64,000 bases of DNA from Lineus longissimus. Its lineage: Eukaryota > Nemertea > Pilidiophora > Heteronemertea > Lineidae. Each line of letters begins with the position of its first letter. Positions within the stretch are counted from its first letter, which is position 1. This document shows, one piece after another, positions 1-13,026 of the stretch. The stretch lies in assembly GCF_910592395.1 (NCBI RefSeq), contig NC_088310.1, positions 23,393,491 through 23,457,490 on the forward strand. Reading direction: 5' to 3'. Under the pieces are notes generated by a model. It worked only from the letters and a program-made list of their open reading frames with translations, was not told the origin of the DNA and ran no database searches. The translations under genes were made by a program, and so were the position numbers.

Positions 1-539
1 AACGATACCATCAGATGGATATTCTAAAGTTCCCCACAAACGAATCAACAGCAATGTTCATTCTCTTTATTTCGTCAAATAACATGGGGTCAAACCAATA
101 TGTCATTTATTTCAGAGAAACCTTTAAAACAACAAATGTTTGAACATCAAACAGAGTAATTTCTAACTTAAAGTAACTCAATCACTGTAAAGGCAAATCG
201 ATTGCCCGGATAAACACCACAGCCAAGAATAATAAAGCTATTGATCAGAGAGAAAATGTTTCTATCAACGCTTTGACGATTTCATTGATGTAAGTGTCAT
301 GTGGAAGAGGGTAATGGCCTATGATTGAGGGTGGTCCAGTGATTCTACTATCGTTTCAAAGGCATAATTACGTTAGCGTGCTTAAGGCGCCAAGATGAGA
401 ACATTGAGAACATGATCACAGTTCTCAGTACCATAGAAAACTAAAAGAGATAACGAGCTTGCCTTTTAAGCATCACCGTCATCAAACCTTTTACATCACT
501 GAGATGTTTCCGATTTTCGTTGTTTATTCATTGTGTTAG
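1..539. other. AT-rich non-coding stretch
   Basis: I see no supported gene or repeat. A GTAAGT word near 287 resembles a 5' splice site, but no open frame with a reasonable acceptor precedes it. Confidence 0.5.
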
Positions 540-775
540 AGGTTTGGAACTCTAGCGGCAAGTTTCAACAGTCTCGACCATTTAGTCCATCACACTCTTG
601 GCCACAACAAATAAAGTTAGTACTGACAAAGAAATTTAAAACAGGAATGTTTTCAAATGATATTGTCTCCGCTCTGGGAACAACGAATATATTCCCTCCC
701 AATGACACTTCAAAACCTCATTACCCAAGAACCACCTCAAATAAAAGTGAACGTAGAAATCCTACCCAACATTAA
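540..775 (+). CDS. candidate terminal exon, unknown product
   Basis: A pyrimidine-rich tract from about 508 ends in TTAG at 536-539 and could be a 3' splice site. The downstream frame (first two bases AG complete a split codon) stays open for 77 codons to TAA at 773-775. The peptide is hydrophilic, rich in Ser, Thr, Pro, Asn, Lys and Arg, with no membrane segment, like a disordered C-terminal tail. Against it, purine at codon position 1 is only about 52% and RNY codons about 26%, close to background, and open frames of this length are common by chance here. No family is recognised. It may equally be non-coding. Confidence 0.2.
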
Positions 776-2539
776 CCAAGCATGTAAGCCCTTTCAAAGA
801 CACATCACCATTACCAACCGTTGGCAGCCCCCAATCTCATGTTACATTTTAATTACGCATAATGGCCCCGTGCACTCGTTAATATTCACCGTTATCAATC
901 CTTTCTTAACAGCCTCCCCCATCCGAAGGTCTATTGATTCATAAGGTATCCTAAACCCGAGAGAGGTGTTTTCTAATGGAAAATGGCTTTAGGGCAACGT
1001 ATACTCTTCCAAAGTACAACAGATCTGAAGTCATCCATTTGCTTTTAGGCAAAGTAGACGTATCAATTTAAAGGTGTGCGTTACCTTTAGGGCGAAAAAC
1101 TGAGACCATTTTACCTAAAATTTGATTTCTTCCGTAAACAGTGTGTTTCAATGTCAAGTGTGGCCTCTCGCAGCATATCTTCCACTAGACTTAATAAACC
1201 AAACATTCTGGAGCTTTCCAACTGAAATATAGAGTCCGATCACCATTATTGATAAAAAAGCAGCCAACACGATCCGTTAGTGGTCATTTCACAGAAATCT
1301 GTGCATCATTTCATCGAGGATAACTGGAATAAATCATGTGAAAATTGCGGAGATTTTCCACAGTTTCATCAAAAACCATTAAATGGTTTATCAGCATTTC
1401 AGGAGTTGTCCAAGGCCGATTCTTAGTAATTTCTTTTTATTTACATCTCGTATTTGTGATTCACAGTTTATGACGGAATCAGTTGATCAAGCCATCCCAG
1501 GATACCGCCATGAGCTTGTAGAAATTTGTCATAATCTCGGAATTACTCATGCCTTTAGCTTGTTTTCAGTCCACAAAACGATTACATTTTATTTTGCAGA
1601 ATATCCTATTTGCCGATTAAAAATTTCAAAGGCAAATAGACACTTCTTGGGTTTGGACGAATTGCCAGTGAGCAAGTAGCAAGTACAAATTTCTGAGGTA
1701 AATTAAAGAGGTATGACATGCCTGATGGACGCTTTACATGGAGTGAAAATGCGTTTGTTCACTGGTGTGGCTATGTCTAGATAGTGATATAGTATAGCCA
1801 GAGGACGATAGACAATCTGCAGTTGCGCTGAACATTTCGTTCTTTTAACGTATGGTGTTCTAGACATGGCTGTTTAACTCGAAGCCCAACTAAACAGATG
1901 ATACAGGAATGCACCACATGGCTTTCATAGATCTCAAGGACATCTAGGGAAGTCGATATGGCTTCACATTAAAGACGATTACTGGCAATTGGCAGACGAG
2001 TCAGGCATATCAAAGTAAAGTTCAGGAAATGATTTCGCTCCTAGGAGAACTTCAATAGCCTTTGTAAATGATAATGTCAACGAGTGTCCCTTGGCTTCTT
2101 TCATTAAACGGAATTAATATCCTCTAAAAATCGCTGTATTTTAAACACATTCTGTATACCTCTGTTTGGAAGGTCAGGAGCCTTTCGATACTTGCTCCTA
2201 AAAGAGAAAAACAGGCAAACCGAAAATTATCCACGACGATACTACGTATTATGCCAAGTTGTACAAAATTATGCTATTCTATTTGGACACATAAAATTGT
2301 TCAACGAAGTGCATACGACGTTGACAAGTTTAAGATGAAACTAGCATTAGAAAATGACAGACAAAACCGCTTATTTAAACTGGGTATTCATCCACGCGCT
2401 GAGCTGGCCAGAGGAAAGACTTTGATACAATTTTCTCACCATATCAAGAACACGTACGGTCACTGTCAATGTACACATATCATATGTCTAGTTAGATCGA
2501 AACACACTTTGATCTCAAGGGAGTTGCAAGATAGTTTCT
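776..2539. other. non-coding stretch, one weak exon-like frame
   Basis: Mostly featureless. After the pyrimidine-rich CACAG at about 1467-1471 a frame stays open to TAG at 1677-1679, but its purine-first fraction (about 54%) is near background, so I do not call it as an exon. No repeats were found. Confidence 0.4.
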
Positions 2540-2790
2540 GACTGAGAGTAGCAGGGAACGAGGCAGCTGGCTCTTATCTCATCGTCGGCCTATTTACTCC
2601 ACCGCAGGTATTGTGTCCGCCCCATTCTCCCGAACGGCCACGTGCGCCCACTGAAGAAGAAAGGAGCGCTTTTCATCTCTTTTCTCCCTGCCTGCTGGGG
2701 GATCACGAGCCAGAAAGGTTCGAGATGTGTTGGCTTTTGTCTCCTCGAATAGTTGACTACAGTACCTGGTGGGCACATTTCTGCCTGATC
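2540..2790. promoter_or_regulatory. GC-rich patch with GC box and E-box
   Basis: About 250 bp with clearly higher GC than its flanks and around 13 CpG dinucleotides. It contains CCGCCCC (GC box on the minus strand) at 2617-2623 and the palindromic E-box CACGTG at 2639-2644, 15 bases apart. All frames are fairly open because the patch is GC-rich. On the minus strand a pyrimidine tract ending in TTCTTCAG lies just before TGGGCGCACG, so a terminal exon is another reading. A promoter, an exon and a dispersed-repeat fragment are all possible; sequence alone does not decide. Confidence 0.25.
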
Positions 2791-5517
2791 ACTGAGGATT
2801 ATTTGTGCAGATTGTCAAAATGCCACTGAGCTGGAATGAGGCGACGGAATCAAACATACATTGGGTTTGCAGTATTTCATTTTATGAGACCATTTCGATA
2901 ACAATTCTTCTGACGCGGTAAAACACACTGAGACCTGTCCACAACTATTATTACCTCAGAACAAAATGGGAATGGAACATCTACGGTTTAACAGAGCAAG
3001 GATAACTTTAACTGACCTATAAATGAAAAGCAAAACAGATATCACGAGGTACATCGCCTTTCATACACCATAATGCCTGGGTGGAACAAGATATTATCCG
3101 TCCTCAAAAGTACTCAATCAAGAATCTGTAAAATGCTGACAGCCCTTTGAAAGTAATGCCATCATATTGCACTGTTCCTCGAAAATCCAAATTAAATATG
3201 CTTTCAAGCTGTTTTTATTAACCTTAGAAAGGCGGCCAGGATGCTGAGTGAAACCGATAAGATGTCCACTAACCTTATGAATATGGCAAACCATTCCAAT
3301 ATCTAACACTAATGGACAAAAGATATTTACTGAAGAAGCAGTAATGAATGCACCGATGCAAGATTATGCAAATGATGATTATCAAAATGCTAATCAGTAC
3401 CCTAGTGATAACAAACGCATATGGCCAATGCTTAATAAAGCATTAAACACAAATTATGCAAGTGAGGGCGCAATGACACGCAAATCCAAAAGTGATTGGG
3501 AATAGTGTCTTCTTCTTGTCTTTGTTTTTTAATAGCCAAGCTTTCGCTCAATCAGATACTTAACCCGAGTTCCAAACTAATCAGAGAGAGCTCATATTGA
3601 TGTATGATTTAATTGATAATCATGTCAAAATGACCTTGGTAGATGATAATGATTGATATAATGGAATAATGAAACTACTGTAGGTACTGTGATAATCTTT
3701 GGACATTTGCAATCGTCTGCATTTGCAATCAGGTTATCATGATATAATAGTCTTCAAATGACCAGTCGGTTAAAATGCTTTCTTCAGTTTTTAGTTAATC
3801 ATATCAATGGCTAATATACATGTATAATAGAGATGAAGACAACACGGCAGTCTACGTATCCGCCATTCATTTCCATGTTGTGTTTGAAACTGATCGTATC
3901 TAAAATGCCTGTAAGACAGAGGTAACATCAAATTGTCCTTCCCGAAACAATTGAAAAATATCTTGAAGATAAATGAAAAATGGACCACGAGAATTATAAC
4001 ATTGACACTGTTCTGTGAGCACTTCCCGTTCAACGTATGACACGCCATCAATTATGGTTTTGCATTGGAAATATTTCAATGCATGAAAACCAATTTCTTA
4101 ACACTGAAACACCAATGCTGAAAAATTTCAATCCATCAAATCTAAATTGCATGCCATCATTTTGGGCAAAAAAAACCTTAAAAGATGTCAGGATTTTAAT
4201 ATTTTTTACTGATTTCCCTTGAGGCATTTTTGCATAAAAACGGTGACATTATGAATCAAGACTAAAAGTAAGTGCCAGTTTGATTTCTCGACCTTCCCGG
4301 GGGCTTTTCTGTCTGGGCTGATTAAAAGCAATTCTTAGTCTCTATTATGGAGATATCTCAAATTCGCTCCCATTGTTTTTATGAACTGATCAGTTGAGAA
4401 GTCATTGCGATTTAGGCAACTTTCGATTTTTTCGAAGTTTGAATTTGACATTTTTAACAGGCTATGTAGTTAAGAAGGAAGAGGAATGCTTGGAACTGTG
4501 ATGAGTGAATAAAAGGGATAAATGCCTCAAATGGTAAGATAAGAATATACCATCCACACAAGACATCACATGTAGCATTGCACCCACAGTTATTGAGCCG
4601 ACGAACACACTGCCCACAAAGAAAACTACGTGGTTTTTCAATAGCAGCCAGCAAGTCCAAGAGGCATAATTATTAGTTTCCTACTGTTTAAAACAACACT
4701 TAAGAACCAGCATGTAGGCAATTACATGCAAAATAGCTGAAGCAAACATCGATATTGCATACTTGATGGTAACAAACAAAATACTCAAGGCACCAAGGTT
4801 CTGTGCTAATCTGTATACTTCATGTATGCAAATGCCAAGATGTTTGCTTTGTGAAAAATAGTGATCATTAGAGGGTTTGTACTGGTTATGACGAGTGGTG
4901 ACTGGTGAGATTGTACGCATTACCGATTCGAAGGGAAAAAAGTGTAACCCTAAAAAACAAATCTAGTTAGACAAATGTACAACTACGAGCAAGATCTATA
5001 CACGCCATCAGTTAACAGAAATACTGACAAAGCATTTAGCATGATTGATAAATAATCAAGATTCCCAGGAGAAACTGGTCTTGGATCAGTAACAACAAAT
5101 TACTGATACTGGTAACATAATCACGTCTCCTTGAACTATTAATGGGGTCCTTTGTCTGAAACGTGTTATCATTCGCAATATTTCAAGCATCCTTTCCCAT
5201 TTCTGAATTCGTGTAATTAAACGTGATTGATTAATAATACTGTGTTCCGGCTTCATGCAATTAAATAATGTTATCCAATTAAACATTGAGAAAAGGAATC
5301 TGTCAAATACGAATTATCAAATGTTGTTTAAATACAATTATAAAGAACGCCAGGTTGATTACAAATTTTTGCAGAAGTTGGCGAAAGTCTCTCATTCAGC
5401 ACAAAGAAGTTAATGCAATGCCAGAAAACTAATATTGAGCATTGAAATGATTGCGAAGGGTTTGCTGTGGTAACACGTACATGTACATTATTTCACTGAT
5501 TCATAGTTTTTTTTCAG
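2791..5517. other. AT-rich non-coding stretch
   Basis: No supported gene. TACATGTA words occur at 3817-3824 and 5478-5485, the second inside a longer ACATGTACAT run. A GTAAGTG word near 4267 has no usable upstream exon. Confidence 0.5.
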
Positions 5518-5772
5518 ACTATCATTTTGCAATATCAAGCAAGATATTGGGATTTTAATTTCAAAGCACTGTTAGTTGTTGTCAGATTAATACTTACTCT
5601 TGGCAAGCGTGAAGCAAACTTTCATTTCCAGCTAATTGTACTTTATACTATAATTGACCAAAGCATAATTTTCAAGGACAGTACTTCAGCCATAGTGCCG
5701 CCCTTCTCTACCAGTCAACAACTGCCTGTTCTCAGAACCTTTATATTATTGACAAATGTATCTAAAGTTTGA
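5518..5772 (+). CDS. candidate exon after a strong 3' splice site
   Basis: An unbroken run of eight T followed by CAG at 5515-5517 is one of the best-looking 3' splice sites in the window. Exactly in frame from the next base, 84 codons stay open until TGA at 5770-5772. The peptide has a hydrophobic patch around residues 16-28 and a Ser/Thr/Pro-containing second half. Purine at codon position 1 is about 55% and RNY about 32%, only mildly coding-like. If real it would be a 3'-terminal exon, or an internal one ending at a GT near 5760. No family is recognised, and a chance open frame behind a T-run is a serious alternative. Confidence 0.3.
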   Translation, partial: TIILQYQARYWDFNFKALLVVVRLILTLGKREANFHFQLIVLYTIIDQSIIFKDSTSAIVPPFSTSQQLPVLRTFILLTNVSKV

Positions 5773-6928
5773 ACAATATTGGCAATTAAGAGCCCAGATA
5801 TGACGTGTTTCCCAATATTGTAAAATATTTCAATGGTGCTTGAGCTACTTGAATTGATAAGGTAGCAATGTAATAAGTTAATGATCGAAGTTTAGAAATG
5901 CCAATGCCACGCATTCGGATAGATAAGGAGTCTACTAAAAAGTACGTTCGATTTGATATCCTGTACGCCAAAGACCAAACATCGCTTCTTGAAGAACTAC
6001 ATGTAATTGCCATTCTCAAACCAGATCCATTCAGATCTCCATCTGAGACAACCCAAGACAGTACTATTGTCGTGGCAAAATAGCAACAACAAAGCAAGAC
6101 TTTATATCAAGTTATTCGTCCAAGGATAAAAAAGCAAAGCTATGCATTTAACACCAAGAATTAAACATCCGAGGAGGATATCATTTGGAACATTGGCCAT
6201 TTGCTGCATTAGTTCGACCAATATCATTCTGTTATGGCTGAACTATTGATACGAATCAGGGCCAAGTTGAACTCTTCTTATCCAATATCCATACTGCTAC
6301 ATTACAACATTTGTGATAAAGTCACTCCATCATAGACAAATATCTGATGAAAGCTGGTTGACAACAATACAGTATAATAGTCGAGCAGTTTCCTCTGAAT
6401 GGAAACTATTGTGAATATTTCATTTCAAAGTTGTTTTGTAGCACCACAACTACTTAACTATTTAATTGACAATGACTATCTTCATCACAAAAACTTGTTG
6501 TAACATGAAGTACATCAGAAATATCCTCCAACGTCACAAAAGCAATTGAAAATGGGAAAACGTGAAGTATTCAGGATTTTCAATGGTTCATATTTGCAAC
6601 TCGATAGCAGTGCTAGAACGTGCCCAACTCCACTTATGGTTTGGTACTGTCAGACATGCAGCATCGGGTAACAGGCTAAACAGATTCTCCTTTTATATTC
6701 CTGCATAAAAAGCTTTCTACGATTGCATGGCTTCAATATCAAACTTGAATAGAGATAGAAATATGTTTTATGGAGCACGATATGCCATAAAAATTGACAC
6801 TTCCGTCAAAGAGGTATCCCTCCAAGCACAAGCAGGATATACATGTACCAGTAGATGGACCAACTCTTCTCAATAGATGACGGCACGAAATTAATCGATC
6901 GAATAAAACCTTCTACAAAACGACTTAC
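5773..6928. other. non-coding stretch
   Basis: No supported gene or repeat. TACATGTA occurs at 5998-6005 and 6840-6847. Confidence 0.5.
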
Positions 6929-7005
6929 GTTGTCGTATGCACCACAGCTGCATGTCTCTTGCTTTTGCAAAACGGAAAGACTTTTTTTGAATGCTGCATC
7001 ATAAC
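6929..7005 (-). CDS. candidate internal exon with both splice sites
   Basis: On the minus strand a pyrimidine-rich tract ends in CCCAG immediately before position 7005, and the 77-bp segment is closed by the donor GTAAGTCG starting at 6928. Between them one frame is open: two bases finish a split codon, then 25 codons follow and the exon ends on a codon boundary. The peptide is hydrophilic, with a Lys-Lys pair and a Cys-Ser-Cys-Gly motif near its end. The length is typical for an animal exon. Purine-first codons are about 60%. A short open frame between two good-looking sites still arises by chance, and no neighbouring exon could be linked to it. Product unknown. Confidence 0.3.
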
Positions 7006-10000
7006 CTGGGAATCGGATGAGACCAAATAGGTTGCATGCAATGAACAAACAAACACACGTGTTAGAAGGGATTCCTAAAATTCAGAGCTGCTTGCAAGTA
7101 GTTGGCAAATATTGACGACGACCTACTTCATCACAATTTATCACTTCTTGGTTGTAATGTTTCCTGCAGACGGAACAATCTGCTGTAATAAGATGCGATC
7201 TTGGAAATGAAACATGATTAGTGGTATCAGATCTATTCAAAAAAATCATCTTATTTTTCATACAATTTATATTCCCTGAGATCAGGGATACATCGCTGCG
7301 AGTGAAGGATGCTTTCCCATGGGTGATAGCATCAATGTGACATCTTGCCAACTTGCAGAGTGGAAGCCAGGGAAATCTTTATGGCCACACCGGAGTAATA
7401 ATCAATTTGAAGTAATAATTTGCTATATATCATGCATTTCAAACCAATTGATCAGTGATTCTAATTCACGTAAAGTATATATTCTGATATCAGAGACGTT
7501 ATTTGTGAAGGTCACACATCCTAAACAATAGCTTTTGGCTAAACTCTTTCTGTTGACTGGGTCTATGTATCATAGAATGTCATGCCATATCAATATTCTC
7601 GTCGAAGTTGGGCAATAATATTCACCATTATAAATCTACTGCAACATAACCCTGTGGCGCCAAAGTGCCTGAGGAGCCACTTTTAGAGTGACAGCTGCCG
7701 TAAAAGTACGTTTAAAAGCATAATATAATGTTCTCATTATCTGATAAACTTCATATCAACTTAATAAATCACAAAAATACCAGGCACTAACACAACAGTC
7801 TCATTGAAGGGCAAATCCTTGTGCCCCAAAGTCAAGTGATGACAATTCTGTCAATGATCAGGTGTGCAACAATTTAACTTATCTGTGAATACAATTGCTG
7901 GCAATGCCTTGATTTTATTGATGTTGCCTCTGCTGCATGGAATGTACATTCTCAAAGCCAAAACCATTCTTAAAGTTTGCACACCAAACGTTGGAGTCGA
8001 ACCGACTGAAGGACTTTTTTACCATTTGAGTGATATTAACTGAAGATGTATGTACGGTATTACATTGCTATTTTGTATTGTCCAAGAGAGGTCAAATGTG
8101 TTATTGTATTTCATCATTAGCTCATTAAAAAAGAATAGAAGTTATCACGAACCAATGCTGAGTTTGACTTATCACTGCTAATAACTAGATTAACTGCGGG
8201 AACATGATGACATAGGTCTGAACTTATGGTTCGTTGATGACCCAGGGGTATATGGTTGTGTAACGTTTCTACACTCGATTCAAAGGAGCGGTTTCAAGTC
8301 TAAAATGTGATTTTCATTTAATCCCCTTGCTTTTGGCTATGCAAATAAAACGAGTCTTCCTAAGAACATTTAGAATTGTAACTTTCTCAAGACGTTCTCA
8401 GCAAGTACACCCAATAGGAATAGAAACCACTGCAACCACATCTCAACATTCTTTGTGGCCGAGAGAATACTCCAGAGTCGAAGAAGTTACATCTTTCGAC
8501 GAAAAGCTTTAATTCATTCATGCTCTTGCATATCTTTTTATTCCCAACACAAATCAGAATGCAGAACAAGCGGCCAAACTCCTCAACTCTGCACAAAACA
8601 AACACAATCACTGACAGCCTCCCGCAGAAACCATGATGAATGGGAGGTTATTCAGAACTCTAATTGCTTTCCTTTCCCCAAGTGCATGATAAACGCAACG
8701 CGAGTATAATCACAAAAAATGCAAGAACGAAACATTGCAAACCAATAGTGTTAGCTGAATCATCGATACGGTTGTCAGTTCAAGGACAACAGAATTATGA
8801 TGAAGTGCTAGATGATTAGGATTCTGGTGACATAACAACCACAACGAAATCCGCTTCAGGTGCCTAGACTATCTGGATATTGGAAGATGGGGACAACAGG
8901 CATGCTGGTCGTGGTGCCTGCCCATGGGACCCAATGGCAATCTCATCAATCATGCTTTTTTGTCAGCCTAAAAAGATTTGGTCAAGGATCGTGGTATGGC
9001 TATTCAATAAGATTTCCAATTAGGGCTTGATACAGCTGAAATATGCATACAGCGACAGAAACGATTCTCGAGTTCGTTATCCCCTGTGGAGAATGATTGA
9101 GGATGTACGTTTCTATTCGTCAGAAATGTGCCAGAAGCTCAATCTTATTTTTTCGTATCTACCGCAAATGAGTAGTGCGAGGTCTGCGTCTGAGCAGTTC
9201 AGCTTCACTGTGACTGGAAGATTTGACTACATGACCGCAACCGTTTTTTTTTGGATATAGCTAAGAGACGATATTGCATGAAAGATAGATGTGTTGGTAA
9301 ATTGTGTTTTTACATAGAAGTAAGGATATTAATCACCCACGAGAGCAGCCTGCTTCTGTGATATATATATTACGACATAGTTTTGTCTGCAAACTATTAC
9401 CAGACCTTAGGAATTAATCATTTTTTTATGATGCAACTCCTTATTTGTTAATGATAAACGGCGAAGAAATGGTCTCTAATCTTATCTGCAGTAATTACGA
9501 AGAACAGCTTGAAGTGTTATTATACATGGCAAGCAGCATCCCAGTGGACACCGGCAAAGTCTAGATATTGCATTCAACAGTCTCTAGGCGAACTATATGA
9601 TTCTGCTATTATTCCCTTTCCTAAATGTACAGCATGGCTGGTGTTACGACTATTAATCAAAATTCAAAAGAGCAATACATCATGACATCGTCGTATGTTG
9701 AACGTGACATAGATGTAGAACTTTAAAAAAAAGTTTACCCTTGTTGGATCTTCTTGAAATTATACGAATCCTGATGACTCATTAATAAACTGCAGTTCCT
9801 AATTGAACTAGCAGAAGACCACAATCTACATTTATACTTCCTTCATCCCCAAAGTACCATTACCAACAAGGTAAATGTTTTCTGTCATAATTACCGACAG
9901 TTCTCATCTATGAGACTGCATATCTCGTAGAGACATTCACAGCTTATTGCCCCAGAGGCTCTGTTATTTGTGAGGGAAAGTCTTTACCGTATTGATCAAG

Positions 10001-11090
10001 GTTACGTCCACCTACGGGCGGTATGAACAACCATCGCAAGAGCTTCCGGTCTGTGTGACAATACTTCTGGAATACGAGTGTACCAATATTTGAACATCCA
10101 GGTTGATGTCATTAGTCCATAAAGCTTACTGTGTTAGCAGCAGGCGTTGGCAATCATGCTATACTGCTCATTGGCCATGGACAATTAAACGTTATGCCAC
10201 TGGTGACAGGAAACCTTTTTTGAACGATTTTGATATTTTGGAGATATTTAACCAAAAATGGTAGAATTTCCCATCGCTGTGCCAAATCTATTGACCTAAA
10301 TACTAAAATGGAGGTTAAAATTCTGATAGGAATACACCCGCCAGAATCTTTAGTGGCTGTTGAACTGCAAGGGTGCATAACACTCATCGAAATTTGTTTC
10401 GGAAAATGTTCGAACTAGTTGATTATCGCTGTCACCGGTATACACATCTGAATGGCCACCATGATCACTATTGCTTTGGATATCATGGTATAAAATATAC
10501 ATTAAATATCACCTGCCTGTAAGAAGCTCTAAATTAAACATACTTCACTGACGACAACACAAATCCTACATGTAACTTTCCAGATTAGATATAGACAACA
10601 TTGTTTTACCGCAGATTGAGCGGTTGGACCTTGAATAAGGTAATAGGTTGTCAAAGACGACACTTCCCTGTTTTGTGATTTTACTAGTACTTAACATCGC
10701 CCAATATTTCCGAAGGACAGGACCCAGTATCTCCTTCAATAGCTCCAGGCAACCTGTACATGTGGTTGAATTTGTTCTTCTTTCTGTTATTCTCCATTCG
10801 CCTATTCTATGAGAGCAACCATTTGTCTTGCCCTTGTTCTTTCACGTTAAACATATCAAATAAAAAAGGAAACACTCCGCAACACGTCCTTAAGACCTTG
10901 TAATCCACAAAGACAAAGAAACCTTAGAGGAAAATGTAAACGCCTAACGATATTGCATTCGCAAAACTTTCTGAAAACAATAAAACTTTCGCAATTTTAG
11001 ATTGATGCAACGAAATGTTTCTGCAGCTAATTGCTTCTCAAGTAGTCTTAAAACGTATTAATACTGGAGGACATATTTAAATACGATACC
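7006..11090. other. long non-coding stretch
   Basis: Four kilobases without a supported gene. Open frames near 8455-8709 and 9027-9260 show background codon composition and are treated as chance. TACATGTA occurs at 10567-10574. No internal repeat was noticed. Confidence 0.5.
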
Positions 11091-11127
11091 GTTTCGGCTT
11101 GTATTAATCCGACACTCAAGCCGAAAC
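11091..11127. repeat. perfect 11-bp inverted repeat (hairpin)
   Basis: GTTTCGGCTTG at 11091-11101 is exactly reverse-complementary to CAAGCCGAAAC at 11117-11127, with a 15-base loop. A 55% GC stem in AT-rich surroundings is noticeable. No T-run follows in the way of a bacterial terminator, and the context is eukaryotic. The function is unknown; it may be a remnant of a transposon end. Confidence 0.7.
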
Positions 11128-12540
11128 ATCATTTCATCTTCTGTCCCTATAGAAAATCGAAAAATAATACTATAACTCAGAAATTGTCATAAGCCTTTTT
11201 CTAGAGATCGTTCCAACCCCTGGAGTTACGGAAACGAGATAGCAATAATACATTTTCCTTCAGGTTGCTGCATTGATCTCATAAAAAGCACACAGAAATG
11301 ATGGTATTGATTACCCATTCCCATAAGAATACCACAGCGATGATCCCATAAAAATAACGATTTACATTTGGGAGTTAGTGAAGGTTGCCTCAATATCAAT
11401 TCAAATGCTCAAAGGGGAGCAGCAATGATGAAACCTCCAGCGCTTAATTATATCAAGTTGAAGCTAGCTGTATCTGATCTTGTTAGTAAAATGTGCAAAT
11501 TCTGTGTCAGGATGATATTTTAACATCCTCTGATGAAATGGTGTATTAACTTATATCAATACAAGTCTTTTGTTAGATGCACGATTCTAGAGCCGTCCTA
11601 TCTCAATCATGTAGTCAGTATATATTATATTCATAAAATTCTGTAAATAGACATTTAGAAATTCAGAATTCATCAAGTTCAAAATCATTCACATTTTACT
11701 GCTAGTTTTCAAGCATAAATGTCCAGTTTTCAAGCCAGCATGCCAATCAGAGGTTTAACAGTTCACCATTTGGTTCATTGATTTGCAAGATATTACAGTA
11801 GATCATGTTTTGTCTCGCTAAAGAAAAATATTTTAAGTAGAAAGTCACTGTACGAGAGATGAAAGATACCCTATTGTAAAGGTAATTGTCTTTCATTTCT
11901 CTCAAAGCCAGCAACTAAGCAACAAGTAGAAACAGGCATTGGTATTATGATGCAAAAACCCCCACTTTGCCTGGCTTAGGAATACCTGAAGTCTCACTGA
12001 CGTCAACGGTAAGAGATTAAGGCACAGAGTAAAGAAAGAATACATCCTCGGAATGACTACGTTTAATGCCTTTCTACCTTTACCCTTTCTTGAGATGAAT
12101 GAAAGGTTTCTTCCAATAACCATTTTCTGCAACAATTCGCCTGTTTTGAAAGTTCATACGATGCAATATGCCAAGAAAATCCATCTTCGTGCTCTCACTG
12201 TTTATCGTTAGTTATCTTTTATCTCTGGCTTAAGGCCGATTATAATAGATACGTTGCTTCTCGGGATAAATGTACAATGTTGATGGTACTTTAAGACACG
12301 GAATCGGTGTTTTAGTAATTGAACGTGATTTTCACATGAACACATGGAGCTATGGACTGTGTATGGAGATCAAGCTTTGCTTAGATTTATACTGTTGGCC
12401 GAATATACACTCCAACCTGTTAAGTATACATCCGTGCATGAAAAAACGTGCCTCCTGTTTGACATGAATATTCGACCATAAAGATGCTCCTGTAAGACAA
12501 GGTGATTTAATGTATGGTGCTGCTCCCCATTTTCGAGTCA
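11128..12540. other. non-coding stretch
   Basis: No supported gene. A CRE-like TGACGTCA is at 11998-12005, within the number expected by chance. Confidence 0.45.
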
Positions 12541-12900
12541 TCCCCAATTTCGCGAAAACCCGTTTTTTCCCGTTTTCTCGCGCGTCACTTCGTTTCCCGA
12601 GAAGAAATTTTCTGATTTTTGATTTTCATTTCGTTCCGCAAAGAAAGCGCCCAAAATGCGTCCTAAACAGGCAAGCAATTCTCTAATTACGTTCAAAACA
12701 CTGGGTCAATACCTAGGCGATCATGCACTGCACAGAAACACAACAATCAGTCGCGCATGCGCAATACCCGCGAAAATGGGGGAGCCGCTTCGGATTTGTT
12801 TTGGTCTGCATCGATCTTTCAGTGAGCGATTTCAAGATTAATTCACGCTTAAAACATCCACGCAGCACCCCAGATATTTCGTTATTGATCTCAAATTTCG
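12541..12900. promoter_or_regulatory. CpG-rich island, candidate promoter
   Basis: I count about 28 CpG in 360 bp, several times the density of the flanks. The left part holds TTTCGCGAAA, two CCCGTTTT words and TCGCGCG, and can fold CGCGA with TCGCG around 12551-12585. An NRF1-type site lies in the centre. Downstream, an open frame begins with ATG at 12656 (61 codons) and an overlapping one runs 12723-13094; neither has a recognised product and the second enters the fold-back element. CpG clustering plus an NRF1 site is typical of housekeeping promoters in animals, so a transcription start here in either direction is plausible. A CpG-rich repeat fragment is the alternative. Confidence 0.35.
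12752..12763. promoter_or_regulatory. NRF1-type palindromic site
   Basis: CGCGCATGCGCA matches the NRF1 consensus YGCGCAYGCGCR at all 12 positions. It sits inside the CpG-rich island. NRF1/NRG-type sites of this form are conserved across animals and usually lie near transcription starts. Such a GC-rich 12-mer is very unlikely by chance in DNA of this composition, although local CpG enrichment raises the odds. Confidence 0.5.
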
Positions 12901-13026
12901 TAATAAATAAGCTTTTGCGTGTATGGAATCGCTGGAAGCTAGTAAATCTGCACTTAGTGATAAGACCCGCGAAAACTGGCTCCTACATGATACCTATGAT
13001 TCAACATGATGCAATGAAACTGCCAC

